Shown here in pieces: positions 50,744 to 57,823 of a stretch of DNA of 61,678 bases. Numbering within the stretch: position 1 is the first letter of the stretch; every line of letters starts with the position of its first letter. The notes beneath the pieces are model-generated. The model saw only the letters and a program-made list of their open reading frames with translations. It was not told the origin of the DNA and did not search any database. A program made the position numbers and the translations under genes. This DNA is from a virus: positions 1 through 61,678 of the IMG/VR virus record IMGVR_UViG_3300050821_010313; one strand, 5' to 3'.

Positions 50744-51324
50744 GAGACGACGCACAGCGCGAGAAGCACCGCCAGTACATGCGTCAATGGCGTGCAACGC
50801 ATCCCGAGCAGTGCGCAGCGTACCGTCGAAAAGCGTACGCGCGGGATCCTCAAAAGTCCCTGAATGCGACGCGTTCGTGGAAGACTCGAAACCCTGAAAA
50901 GGTTCGCGATTGGCGCATTCGCAACAAGGAACGGATTGCTGCGAGCGCGCGTCGCGGGCGCGTCGTGCACCGGGATGTGCTCAGAGCGCGCGTGTATGCG
51001 TGGCGCCGTCAACACCCTGAAAGGGTGAATGATCTTTCGCGAAAGAGTCGGGCACGGCACCCCGAAACAGCGCGCGCAGGCTCTCAACGGCGACGTGCAC
51101 GTAATCGGGGGGCTTCCGGGAAATGGCGCGAGGGTGATATTCACCAGCTGTTGATCGCGCAGTTTGGACTATGCGCACTTTGCGGCAAGCCTCTGGGTCC
51201 GGACTTTCACCGGGATCACATCACGCCTTTAGCCAAGGGCGGAAGCAATTGGCCCTCAAACATCCAGCTTACACATGGACACTGTAACCAGATGAAAGGG
51301 GCGCGATGCGTAGCTTCTGTCTGA
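50740..51324 (+). CDS. HNH endonuclease (free-standing homing type)
   Basis: A 194-residue protein starting with GTG in a GTGA overlap. The N-terminal 110 residues are Arg/Lys-rich repeats of W-R/K-x-x-x-P-E-x (ATHPEQCAAYRR, TRNPEKVRDWRI), a common DNA-binding segment of phage HNH proteins. The C-terminal HNH has C-A-L-C-G, FHRDHITPLAKGG, NIQLTHGHCN. Codons are less GC-rich than those of its neighbours, suggesting recent transfer. It lies in the lysis region and may be a selfish nuclease. Confidence 0.85.
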   Translation: MRDDAQREKHRQYMRQWRATHPEQCAAYRRKAYARDPQKSLNATRSWKTRNPEKVRDWRIRNKERIAASARRGRVVHRDVLRARVYAWRRQHPERVNDLSRKSRARHPETARAGSQRRRARNRGASGKWREGDIHQLLIAQFGLCALCGKPLGPDFHRDHITPLAKGGSNWPSNIQLTHGHCNQMKGARCVASV

Positions 51325-51716
51325 TCATACTGTGCTGCGCGATTCCAGCTTTTGCACAGGATGCAGGTGCTGCCGTGGACGCTGGTTTAGCTGAGAACAC
51401 GCTTGTTTTCAGTTTGTACGACGATTACAGGTGTCCGCCCGCGCCCCCGTGCGAGCGCTCGGACGCCGGCACCTGGATTTGCTCGGACGCGCGGATCTCC
51501 CGAGAAAACTGCGGCCTCGCGGGCGCGAATGTCGAGGTTCATTCCTGGCGTGACAGAGAGATGGCGCGGGCAAGCTCGGGCTTCCAGCTGCTACCCTCGC
51601 ACGGCGTACTGGCGCTGATCGGCGCAGTGCTCACAGCAGAGATCGCTGTGATCAAGTCCCGTGCAAGCCAGGGATGCCGCGCCGTCGCCAATCCGTTTGC
51701 GTCAACTTGCCACTAG
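51306..51716 (+). CDS. Exported Asp/Ala-rich, Cys-containing membrane protein
   Basis: A 136-residue protein with a signal peptide (MRSFCLIILCCAIPAFAQ then DAGAAVDAG). The DAG-x-DAG stretch is typical of myxobacterial secreted proteins. Two Cys pairs (CPPAPPC, CSDAR) and a late apolar helix (GVLALIGAVLTAEIAVI) suggest a membrane-anchored periplasmic protein, possibly spanin-like. It overlaps the HNH gene by 19 bases, so it is probably older than the HNH insertion or was joined to it. Confidence 0.6.
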   Translation: MRSFCLIILCCAIPAFAQDAGAAVDAGLAENTLVFSLYDDYRCPPAPPCERSDAGTWICSDARISRENCGLAGANVEVHSWRDREMARASSGFQLLPSHGVLALIGAVLTAEIAVIKSRASQGCRAVANPFASTCH

Positions 51717-51726
51717 GAGATCCCCC

Positions 51727-52212
51727 GTGCTCGTCTCCGCAGGCTTCAGCAAGGACAACTCAGCCCCCTCTCGAATCATCCGCGACGTGACCGGGGCGCC
51801 GTGCAGCCACGCATTCTTGATCCTAGACGTGGCGGAGTTTGGCCAGGAAGTGGTCTGGGAGGCGAGTGCGTTCGGGCTCAGGCAAATCACCCTGGCGCGG
51901 TTCCTCGCAGCGAACACCCTGGTCGACCGCGTGTCATTCGGCACGGCTTTGCAGCCTGGGATCCGATGGGCTATCGACGAGCTGGGGGACCGTTACTCCT
52001 TCCTGAAGCTGTTCGGGATGGGCGTCGTCTACGCGGGTCGCGCGCTTAAGAAGAAGTGGGACAACCCAGCACACTCAGCGCACTCGATGTTCTGCTCGGA
52101 GCTGGTGACGACAGTTCTGCAGAAGTCTGGAGTACCCGCAGTCGTGGGGCTTGTCCCTGAGGACACGTCTCCGGGCGATCTGCTGGCGGTTCTGCAACGT
52201 TCCGTGTCCTGA
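51727..52212 (+). CDS. Permuted NlpC/P60-like cysteine hydrolase
   Basis: A 161-residue protein started at GTG behind AGGAGAT. CSHAFLILDV (candidate His) precedes FCSELVTTVL (candidate Cys), the permuted order of YiiX/LRAT-like NlpC/P60 enzymes. These act on peptide or lipid amide bonds, often in peptidoglycan. Its place in the lysis region suggests help with wall degradation or release. Confidence 0.75.
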   Translation: MLVSAGFSKDNSAPSRIIRDVTGAPCSHAFLILDVAEFGQEVVWEASAFGLRQITLARFLAANTLVDRVSFGTALQPGIRWAIDELGDRYSFLKLFGMGVVYAGRALKKKWDNPAHSAHSMFCSELVTTVLQKSGVPAVVGLVPEDTSPGDLLAVLQRSVS

Positions 52213-52227
52213 GGCATCTAAGACCAT

Positions 52228-53598
52228 ATGGCGAAATGTTCGAGACTGGAGTGTACGCGCGAAACGGTCCCCCCTTTCAGGAAGTGTCCGCGCTGTAGGG
52301 AGATCTCGCGGACGTGGCTGAGCGCACGCCGCAAGAAGCTCCGCGAGGCTCAGGCGAAACTCTTCTCCCCTGAGAACGCCCCGGAGAAGCCCCTCACCCT
52401 AGGCGACGCGCTCCAGGCGTTGGGCGTGTCGGGGGCTGCGCCCGAGATTCCTGAGTTCGAGATCACGGAGGTAGCCCCTTCGGCCCCCCCGCCCCCGCCC
52501 GCCTCTCTTGAGCCCGCAGTTCCCCCGCCCACTCGCGAAGAGCGGACGCGTGAACAGCTCCTGATCGCGCGCCTGAAGCAAGAGAAGGCCCAGCTCGCGG
52601 AGCGCGTCCGGGACCTGGAGCAGCTCGCTCTTTCTGGTGATAGCGTGCGCGAGTTCGTCGGCTCCCTCGGTGCCCCGAACGTTCAAGCTAACCCCGACTG
52701 GCTCAAAGGCGCATCCGAGAAACGCAGCGTCACAGGCACGGCTGTACTGTTCATCTCAGACATTCACTTTGACGAGGTAGTGTCGCGTGCGCAGGTCAAC
52801 GGCTCGAACGAGTACAATCGCGAAATTGCCGTGCGGCGGATCAAGAACACTTTCCGTTCCGCGATTGTCCTGCTGAAAGCCTTTATGGCCTCACCCCGGT
52901 ACGAAGGCATCGTCTGTCCACTCGGCGGGGACTTGCTCTCCGGGAACATCCACGAAGAGCTGCAAATGACGAACGAGGCGCCGATCCAGGTCTCGGCGAT
53001 GGCTTTAGAGCCACTGCTGATCGAAGGCCTGGGCGGGCTCGCCGACGAGTTCGGCCGCGTGCACGTGCCGTGTGTGACGGGCAACCACGGGCGCATGACG
53101 CGCAAACCCCAGGCGAAGAACCGAGCCTTTGAGAATTTCGAGTGGCCGATCTACCAGCGCTTGGCGGCCTACTTCGCGAAGGATCCTCGGTTCACGTTCG
53201 ACATCCCCGCGGGGCCTGACGCGTTCTTCAACGTCTACGACAAACGTTTCTGCTTGAGCCACGGGGACCAGGCCAAGGGCGGCGACGGCGTCGGCGGTAT
53301 CGCCGTGCCCCTCGGGCGCTGGCTCTTGCGCAAGCAGATGAAGCAGCAGGCGATGGGGGATCCCTTCGACATCCTCATGTGCGGCCACTGGCACACGCTG
53401 ATGCACCTTTCGAACTTGATCGTCAACGGCTCAATCAAAGGAACCGACGAGTGGTCATCCGCGATGAACTTTGCGCACCAGGAGCCGGAACAAGCGCTCT
53501 TCGTCGTGCACCCCGAAATGGGTGTAACCGCGCGCTGGCCGATCAAATGCGACAGAGAAGGCGGCAAGGCCCGAGCTTTGCGCGAGGCAGGCACGTAA
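52228..53598 (+). CDS. Metallophosphoesterase with zinc-ribbon N-terminus
   Basis: A 456-residue protein. First 30 residues: CSRLECTRET...CPRC, a zinc ribbon. Then a Pro-rich linker, a coiled coil (QEKAQLAERVRDLEQLAL), and a calcineurin-like phosphoesterase: ISDIHFDE, PLGGDLLSG, GNHGRM, SHGD, CGHWHT are the five metal-site motifs in order. Related phage enzymes act on nucleic acids or nucleotides. The zinc ribbon suggests a nucleic-acid substrate. No neighbour is obviously related. Confidence 0.88.
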   Translation: MAKCSRLECTRETVPPFRKCPRCREISRTWLSARRKKLREAQAKLFSPENAPEKPLTLGDALQALGVSGAAPEIPEFEITEVAPSAPPPPPASLEPAVPPPTREERTREQLLIARLKQEKAQLAERVRDLEQLALSGDSVREFVGSLGAPNVQANPDWLKGASEKRSVTGTAVLFISDIHFDEVVSRAQVNGSNEYNREIAVRRIKNTFRSAIVLLKAFMASPRYEGIVCPLGGDLLSGNIHEELQMTNEAPIQVSAMALEPLLIEGLGGLADEFGRVHVPCVTGNHGRMTRKPQAKNRAFENFEWPIYQRLAAYFAKDPRFTFDIPAGPDAFFNVYDKRFCLSHGDQAKGGDGVGGIAVPLGRWLLRKQMKQQAMGDPFDILMCGHWHTLMHLSNLIVNGSIKGTDEWSSAMNFAHQEPEQALFVVHPEMGVTARWPIKCDREGGKARALREAGT

Positions 53599-53622
53599 CC
53601 CCAAGGTGTCGAGGTGTCCCCC

Positions 53623-53919
53623 ATGATCCGAAGTCTGTTCTTTGTGCTCTGTCTCGGCCTGGCTGTCCAGGAAAGCGGCGGCTGTGGCTGTGCGACCGTG
53701 CCCCCTCCCGTGCCAGAGGGCCGGCTCGTGCGTGTGAAAATCAAGCCGGGCGCGGACAAGGTTCCCGCATTGGCCTGTGACGTGCGCGAGGAGCCTTGGC
53801 TTTGCGTCTCCTACGGGAGCACGATCGCGCTCACGCTCGCGCACCTGAGCGACGACCGTCTCTCGGACCTGCTCGAAGAAGTCTCGGAGTTGCGCCAGGC
53901 TCAGAAGGAGGCGCCGTGA
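53623..53919 (+). CDS. Small exported/membrane protein, possible spanin part
   Basis: A 98-residue protein with an N-terminal signal segment (SLFFVLCLGLAVQESGGCGCA), possibly a lipobox Cys, a short Pro-rich linker and a C-terminal helix (DRLSDLLEEVSELRQAQ) that resembles coiled-coil spanin tails. The next gene also encodes a lipoprotein, so a spanin pair is conceivable. The homology is not clear. Confidence 0.55.
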   Translation: MIRSLFFVLCLGLAVQESGGCGCATVPPPVPEGRLVRVKIKPGADKVPALACDVREEPWLCVSYGSTIALTLAHLSDDRLSDLLEEVSELRQAQKEAP

Positions 53920-54476
53920 TGCGCCGGCTTCTCGCAGCACTTTTGCTCTGCACGAGCTGTGCGTCTCTGCCGCAGGCGGCACCCCAGCTCTTGCCCAAGG
54001 CCCCACCCCCCTACGCAAAAGCTCGGTGCGTCACGGCCTGTGGCCTGCGCGGCGACTTCGACCCGGGACAGTGTGCGGCCCTGAACGGTGCAGAGGCCCG
54101 GGTGATTCAGATCTACGCCCAGCACGTTTCCGAGTTCCGGCCCGGATATGCGAGCTGCATGGCCCTCGACGGTTGGACCGTCAAGATTGTTTCCGTGGAC
54201 AAGAAGCGTGACGCTAAGTGCCCGGCCATCGCGTGGCAGGATCTGATCCTCGGTTGCGTCCTCGGGGAGACGCACCCGGACACCAAGACGATCGAACTGC
54301 GGGACGACGTGTTTACCTTCAACGCCTTCGCCCATGAGATCGGCCACGTCCTCGATGCGCACTACGGCACCGAGCAGGGCGTAGAGCATTGCGGCTGGAC
54401 TCCGCGCGGGCTCAAGACAGCCATCCTCAAAGCGACCGGGGAGCCTGACCGTTCCCCGGAAAACTGCGCGCTCTAG
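53919..54476 (+). CDS. Secreted lipoprotein with HExxH zinc-metallopeptidase motif
   Basis: A 185-residue protein. Signal peptide ends in a lipobox-like LLLCTSC, giving a membrane lipoprotein. Mature part holds CVTACGLRGDFDPG and, near residue 145, AFAHEIGHVLDAHYG, the HExxH zinc site of zincin peptidases, with the third ligand possibly the later E/H. ATG overlaps the previous stop by one base (TGATG). A phage-encoded exported metallopeptidase is rare; it could help lysis or cleave a host surface protein. Confidence 0.75.
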   Translation: MRRLLAALLLCTSCASLPQAAPQLLPKAPPPYAKARCVTACGLRGDFDPGQCAALNGAEARVIQIYAQHVSEFRPGYASCMALDGWTVKIVSVDKKRDAKCPAIAWQDLILGCVLGETHPDTKTIELRDDVFTFNAFAHEIGHVLDAHYGTEQGVEHCGWTPRGLKTAILKATGEPDRSPENCAL

Positions 54477-55025
54477 CCCCATTGCTCGGCCATTGCTTGC
54501 GCGATGCCGGGTAGCGTGCGAGACCTTCTCTTCCAGCGGTCAGGTCCGGGGGCTTCCCAGAACACGCGGGGCTCGCGTCCTTTGACGATGTTCGTAGGCT
54601 GAAGCAACGGCAGGTTCTTCAGCCACAGTGACGTTGCCTTCGTCTCGCCATGCCCGAACTGCCAAGGCTGGATAGTTTGATCTGCCTTGCGTATTGCTGT
54701 GCCGATTTTTCCTGGCGGGTTTTCCAGTGCAATGCGCGGGATCGGTGCGGCGAGGAGCAAGCGTACGAAGTCTAACGACTCCTCCTGCTCTCTCTCTCTC
54801 TCTCCCTTTCCACCAACGCGCGCCGGCACGGGTCAACAACGTGCACGGCGGATGCACGATCATTAGGTCCCAACCGAGCCCGAGCACCAAGCGAACGTCA
54901 GTCTGGTAGTGGAACAACGGGTCCCCTTCTGAGGGCAGGAGATCACAGGAGTAGGCGTTATGCCCCCGTGCTCGGAACGCGTCGCGCACTTTAGCAGAGA
55001 ACTCGCATCCAACAAGAACTCTCAC
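54473..55025 (-). pseudogene. C5-methyltransferase-like gene, frame broken at an (AG)8 tract
   Basis: Two frames together give one protein. The upstream frame reads VRVLVGCEFSAKVRDAFRARG (C-x-x-F-S, SAM-loop like) and HPPCTLLTRAGARWW, with the PPC motif of cytosine methyltransferase-like proteins; the downstream frame continues ESLDFVRLLLAAPIPRIALEN, WQFGHGETKATSLWL, FPGIAQAMAEQWG-like end. The switch lies at an (AG)8 tract (CT on plus, 54788-54803). One more AG would restore the frame. It is therefore either phase variable or a mutation or sequencing error. GTG start in a GTGA overlap. Confidence 0.7.
54788..54803 (-). repeat. (AG)8 dinucleotide tract in a coding region
   Basis: Sixteen bases of alternating A and G (CT on the plus strand) at the junction of two frames of one gene. 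Lengths of 6 or 9 units would keep the full-length frame. Such tracts are hot spots of slipped-strand mutation. Confidence 0.9.
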
Positions 55026-55213
55026 AGTCTGCCATCCCCCAGCAGAATCACCTCGGGCAGGGCTGTACGCACCTTCTCCGCCTCGACCGCCTCCAAGGTG
55101 AGCAACACGCACAGCTCATAGACGGCGTCCGTGTTGGTGAGGTCCTTCATCAACTCTCGAGCAGCGCGGACCACGGCAGCCTGAGCGGCCGCGTGGCTTT
55201 CCTGGAGGCTCAC
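55022..55213 (-). CDS. Small hypothetical protein
   Basis: A 63-residue helical protein (AAVVRAARELMKDLTNTDAVYE, LLTLEAVEAEKVRTAL). GTGA overlaps on both sides. Function unknown. Confidence 0.6.
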   Translation of the reverse strand: MSLQESHAAAQAAVVRAARELMKDLTNTDAVYELCVLLTLEAVEAEKVRTALPEVILLGDGRL

Positions 55214-55422
55214 GGCGTCTCCTTCCCTTCCAAGGCCCGGCACACCTTCACTCGTTGCCAGCCGATGGCATCGGCCGCGAGCGCCAGTACGCCCGTGGGG
55301 ATGTCCGAGGGAAGCTCGGAAGCCGCCTTTATCAGGTCAGCGAGGATCCGCGCCTCGCGCGCGGCCTCGTGGTTCGTCTCCTTCAGGAGCTTGCCCAGGA
55401 TGGGGAGGGTTATGTCGTTCAC
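55210..55422 (-). CDS. Small hypothetical protein
   Basis: A 70-residue helical protein (LGKLLKETNHEAAREARIL, ADAIGWQRVKVCRALEG). GTG start with GAGGAG nine bases upstream, in the end of the preceding gene. Function not recognised. Confidence 0.6.
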   Translation of the reverse strand: MNDITLPILGKLLKETNHEAAREARILADLIKAASELPSDIPTGVLALAADAIGWQRVKVCRALEGKETP

Positions 55423-55424
55423 GG

Positions 55425-55616
55425 TCAGATCTCCTCGCCCTTCGGGCAATAGACGTTGGTGGCGCGCAGGCAACGGCCGCCTTGCGGGCGGTCGTGGTCG
55501 CGCATAAAGCCGTTGTAATCGCGGTTCCACGTGACGGCTCCACAGAACTGGCAGCGGCTGCGGTCGTCCTTCCCGTTCGGGTTTCCTTGAAGCACGGTGT
55601 GATTGTTCTTGTTCAT
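55425..55616 (-). CDS. Small zinc-binding protein, first gene behind module B
   Basis: A 63-residue protein with CQFCGAVTWNRDY, then a C and a YCPK set, a C-x2-C...C...C arrangement that should bind zinc. It starts MNKNN, 14 bases after the -12 element of module B, and has no ribosome-binding site. Function unknown. Confidence 0.65.
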   Translation of the reverse strand: MNKNNHTVLQGNPNGKDDRSRCQFCGAVTWNRDYNGFMRDHDRPQGGRCLRATNVYCPKGEEI

Positions 55617-55750
55617 GCCCGTACCTAAAGCACTCCTCGTGCCGTGTGCCCAAAACAGTTAAGGCACTGGATCTCCTCAAGCATTCCCTTTACAGTTTCG
55701 GGTCGCTGTCCCGGTCTTGAACAAACACCCCGCGCGCGGATGCTCCAGTG
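55617..55750 (-). promoter_or_regulatory. Promoter module B (sigma-54-like)
   Basis: Same three boxes as module A: CACTGGAGCATCCGCGCGC, then CCGAAACTGTAAAGGG, then ACGGCACGAGGAGTGCTTTA (GG-N10-GC) close to ATG. An AACTGTTTT half-palindrome lies between boxes 2 and 3. Confidence 0.7.
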
Positions 55751-55762
55751 TTCTAACCCAGG

Positions 55763-56134
55763 TCACTTTGCCCGGACAGCTCCTCCGGTCTCGGAATTGC
55801 ACCGGGCGCAGGCCGGGCGGATGTTGTCGCGCGTGTACCGGCCCCCGCGGCAGCCGGGGATGATCCGGTCGACGGTCATCTCGACGAGCGTCAGCAGCTT
55901 GCCACAGCGCCAGCAGCGTACGGCGTCAAGGTCCATGGCGACGGGATTGTAGAAGTTCCAGCGCCGAGCCCGACGGTTCGCGCGCCAGTTCTTCAGCAAC
56001 CACAGCCGGCGCGCCAGCCTGTCGCGTGTGTTGCCCCGGACGTTCCTATTTGAGGTGCCCCTCAGGACAGCACCAGGTGCACTAGGTTGGCCAGGGCCGT
56101 GCCTACCATCAGGCCGATGCACAGGCCCAGCCAC
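55763..56134 (-). CDS. HNH endonuclease
   Basis: About 120 residues; the N-terminus is uncertain (GTG at 56134 has no ribosome-binding site, and a CTG nearer TSNRNVRGNTRD may be used). HNH motif: CWRCGKLL, EMTVDRIIPGCRGG, NIRPACARCNSETGG. The conserved TVDRIIPG and CNSETGG are typical of short phage HNH proteins next to terminase or replication genes. It could nick DNA in packaging or be a homing nuclease. Confidence 0.75.
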   Translation of the reverse strand: MAGPVHRPDGRHGPGQPSAPGAVLRGTSNRNVRGNTRDRLARRLWLLKNWRANRRARRWNFYNPVAMDLDAVRCWRCGKLLTLVEMTVDRIIPGCRGGRYTRDNIRPACARCNSETGGAVRAK

Positions 56135-56169
56135 AGCTCGAAGCGCCTCGGGTCAGCGAAAGTCTTCAT
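56062..56169 (-). CDS. Tiny membrane protein
   Basis: A 35-residue protein, a single helix (WLGLCIGLMVGTALANLV) with a charged N-terminus (MKTFADPRRFE). GGAGG lies seven bases before ATG, and its start is directly behind the previous gene. It overlaps the presumed start of the HNH gene. Confidence 0.55.
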   Translation of the reverse strand: MKTFADPRRFELWLGLCIGLMVGTALANLVHLVLS

Positions 56170-56392
56170 AGGCATCCTCCTGGGCCTCGTCAACGAGCGT
56201 GTCCGTGTGGTCTCCCGCAGCTGCACAGGCAGAGCATGTGACGAAGTAGGCGCCTTCTTGGGACTCGTCTTTCACGGGCTCGCCGCAGTTGCTGCACGTC
56301 AACTCGACTTTGCGGGGCCTGTACCGCGCGAGGCGGTCCTCGTGGTTCTCGATGATGTCCCCGATCGGGCCCAAGGGGTTGTAAGGGTTCAC
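56153..56392 (-). CDS. Small zinc-ribbon protein
   Basis: A 79-residue protein starting with GTG in a GTGA overlap. ELTCSNCGEPVKDESQ and FVTCSACAAAGD give a C-x2-C...C-x2-C ribbon; the tail is acidic (DEAQEDAYEDF). Likely binds zinc and nucleic acid or protein. Not assigned. Confidence 0.65.
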   Translation of the reverse strand: MNPYNPLGPIGDIIENHEDRLARYRPRKVELTCSNCGEPVKDESQEGAYFVTCSACAAAGDHTDTLVDEAQEDAYEDFR

Positions 56393-56628
56393 GGCAGTTT
56401 GCTCCTCGCCGCAGCGTCGCGGCCCTCGGGGGTGATCTTCGCAACTCGCCCGACGACTCCGGGCCACGTGGTCTTGACGTAGCCACGCGCCTCCAGGACC
56501 TTGACCGTGCGCGCCCAGCTCGACCAGCGCTGATTTGCTTGCGTGGGTGTGTCGATTCCCCAGGCGTTGGATGCGGCCCGGCGAAGCAGGGAGACTTGGG
56601 GGCGGGTGAGGGGCTTGGGGGCTTTCAT
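56389..56628 (-). CDS. Probable winged-helix protein
   Basis: A 79-residue protein from ATG in an ATGA overlap. LTRPQVSLLRRAASN, RWSSWARTVKVLEARGYVKTT and VAKITPEGRDAA follow a winged-helix pattern (recognition helix TVKVLEARGYV, wing TPEG). Possible small DNA-binding regulator; resembles many phage proteins. Confidence 0.6.
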   Translation of the reverse strand: MKAPKPLTRPQVSLLRRAASNAWGIDTPTQANQRWSSWARTVKVLEARGYVKTTWPGVVGRVAKITPEGRDAAARSKLP

Positions 56629-56978
56629 CGCAGAGGCTCCGTTGACCCGTAGGAGCACGGGGGCACGACCGAGAGCGGTTCGGTCAAAGGGCGCACGGCG
56701 TCTTCCCAGGTCAGATTCTCGCAGACCCAGTGCGCGGGTACGCGGCTGTGCCAGTCGCGCGGGCTGATCTTGTCCAGCATCTTGAAAATCTGGGCATCGA
56801 CGCGGCGAATTGCGGAGCGCTTGCGGTCAAGCGCTTTGCGCTCCGTGTTCGATATCCACGAATCCCAGCCGGGCGCCCAACCATAGCGGCTTCCTAGGGT
56901 GCGCTCCAGCGATCCGAACGCATCCGCTGCCGAGTCTTTACGTGCGTGCAGCGCGTCCCAGCGCTCGCGGGCGTTCAT
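56625..56978 (-). CDS. Conserved phage protein of unknown function
   Basis: A 117-residue protein (MNARERWDALHARKDSAADAF... ISPRDWHSRVPAHWVCENLTWEDAV). The ISPRDW...P-x-H-W motif and the C-terminal VPPCSYGST are features of a widespread phage family without known function. Overlaps the genes on both sides as ATGA. Confidence 0.7.
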   Translation of the reverse strand: MNARERWDALHARKDSAADAFGSLERTLGSRYGWAPGWDSWISNTERKALDRKRSAIRRVDAQIFKMLDKISPRDWHSRVPAHWVCENLTWEDAVRPLTEPLSVVPPCSYGSTEPLR

Positions 56979-57214
56979 CGCGTGAAACCCTGCCACGAGC
57001 AAGCGGCGCCGGTCAGGTCGCGGCGGAAGCCCTCGGCCCCGCTACGGTCGCACCGAACCCAGCCGGTCAGCGCCAGGTTCTGGTGCACGCCCGCGCCGCA
57101 AGCCGGGCACTTGTTTGAGGTCACAGCCTGGCACGCTTCAGCTTGCGCCGCCGCGATCCGCGCCGCCGAAGCCTTCCGATCCGCCGCTCGCTGCCGTCTG
57201 GTTTGAAGGTCCAT
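56975..57214 (-). CDS. Small zinc-binding protein, first gene behind module C
   Basis: A 79-residue protein with an Arg/Ala-rich helix (RRQRAADRKASAARIAAAQ) and cysteines CPACGAG, C, C that may form a zinc site. It starts 14 bases after the -12 element of module C; a longer ORF upstream is part of the promoter region. Function unknown. Confidence 0.65.
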   Translation of the reverse strand: MDLQTRRQRAADRKASAARIAAAQAEACQAVTSNKCPACGAGVHQNLALTGWVRCDRSGAEGFRRDLTGAACSWQGFTR

Positions 57215-57350
57215 GTCCAGAGATAAAGCACTCCTCGTGCCAAAGTCCAAAATAGTTTAAGTGCCTGAATCTTCTAGGACGGATCCTTTACATTTTCCGG
57301 AACTGTTTCAGGAGAGGACGAAGCCCCCTGCGCCTCCCTGCTCCAGTGTC
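57215..57350 (-). promoter_or_regulatory. Promoter module C (sigma-54-like)
   Basis: Boxes as in A, B and D: CACTGGAGCAGGGAGGCGC (most diverged), CGGAAAATGTAAAGG, and TTGGCACGAGGAGTGCTTTA (GG-N10-GC). A near palindrome AAACTATTT lies between boxes 2 and 3. Confidence 0.7.
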
Positions 57351-57356
57351 CTGAAA

Positions 57357-57716
57357 TCAAACAATCTTGGCGCCTCTGGCCAAAGGTGCCCCGGCCGCCT
57401 CCAGCTCTTCCTGAGCCAAAGCGAGGGCACGCCAGGCAACCTTTACAGAGTGGAGAACGCCGTCTGTATCCCGCGTGCCCCGGTCCATCAAATGCCGCAC
57501 AATGCAGTCTGCGTGATCAGTGCTCTTCCCCCGCGCGTGGTGTAGGGGCTCACCCGGGTTGTGCTGCTCGTTGCCCACTCGGGACAGTTCGGCAACTGCG
57601 GCCAAAGCCGCTGGGAAATAGTCCAAAACCCCGCGCACGATCGGGATGTCCTTCCGGGCCTTGGGGTCCTCAGGGAGGGCGTGCTCCTTTTTGGGGCTGA
57701 CATGTTTCTTTTTCAT
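57357..57716 (-). CDS. dATP/dGTP diphosphohydrolase-like protein (DUF5664)
   Basis: A 119-residue protein. RKDIPIVRGVLDYFPAALAAV, followed by VAELSRVGNEQHNPGEPL, HARGKSTDHADCIVRHLMD and VKVAWRALALAQEEL, matches the N-terminal domain pattern of phage dATP/dGTP diphosphohydrolases (DUF5664), a MazG-like helical fold. It would adjust dNTP pools during phage DNA synthesis. ATG at 57716 is in an ATGA overlap. Confidence 0.75.
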   Translation of the reverse strand: MKKKHVSPKKEHALPEDPKARKDIPIVRGVLDYFPAALAAVAELSRVGNEQHNPGEPLHHARGKSTDHADCIVRHLMDRGTRDTDGVLHSVKVAWRALALAQEELEAAGAPLARGAKIV

Positions 57717-57823
57717 CGAGCACGCTCTCTCGCCGGGGCCGTCAGCCACTCGGCGAGCTTGGGGTTTGTGAAACAGAAACTGTTCACCATCTGGTGGAAT
57801 CGTCGCACGGTATAGGGGATCAC
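57713..57823 (-). CDS. Small hypothetical protein
   Basis: A 36-residue protein (GTG start; ends PAPARERAR-like). It is locked between two neighbours by a GTGA and an ATGA overlap, which is why I accept it. Contains TVRRFHQMVNSFCFTNPKLA. Function unknown. Confidence 0.5.
   Translation of the reverse strand: MIPYTVRRFHQMVNSFCFTNPKLAEWLTAPARERAR

Noticed and set aside
16041-52225. Recurring TTAGATG or CATCTAAG near several gene starts (5020, 13345, 16044, 24500, 52216)
   Set aside because: The shared part is short and in most cases only supplies a TAAGG ribosome-binding site or part of a stop codon; no common layout.
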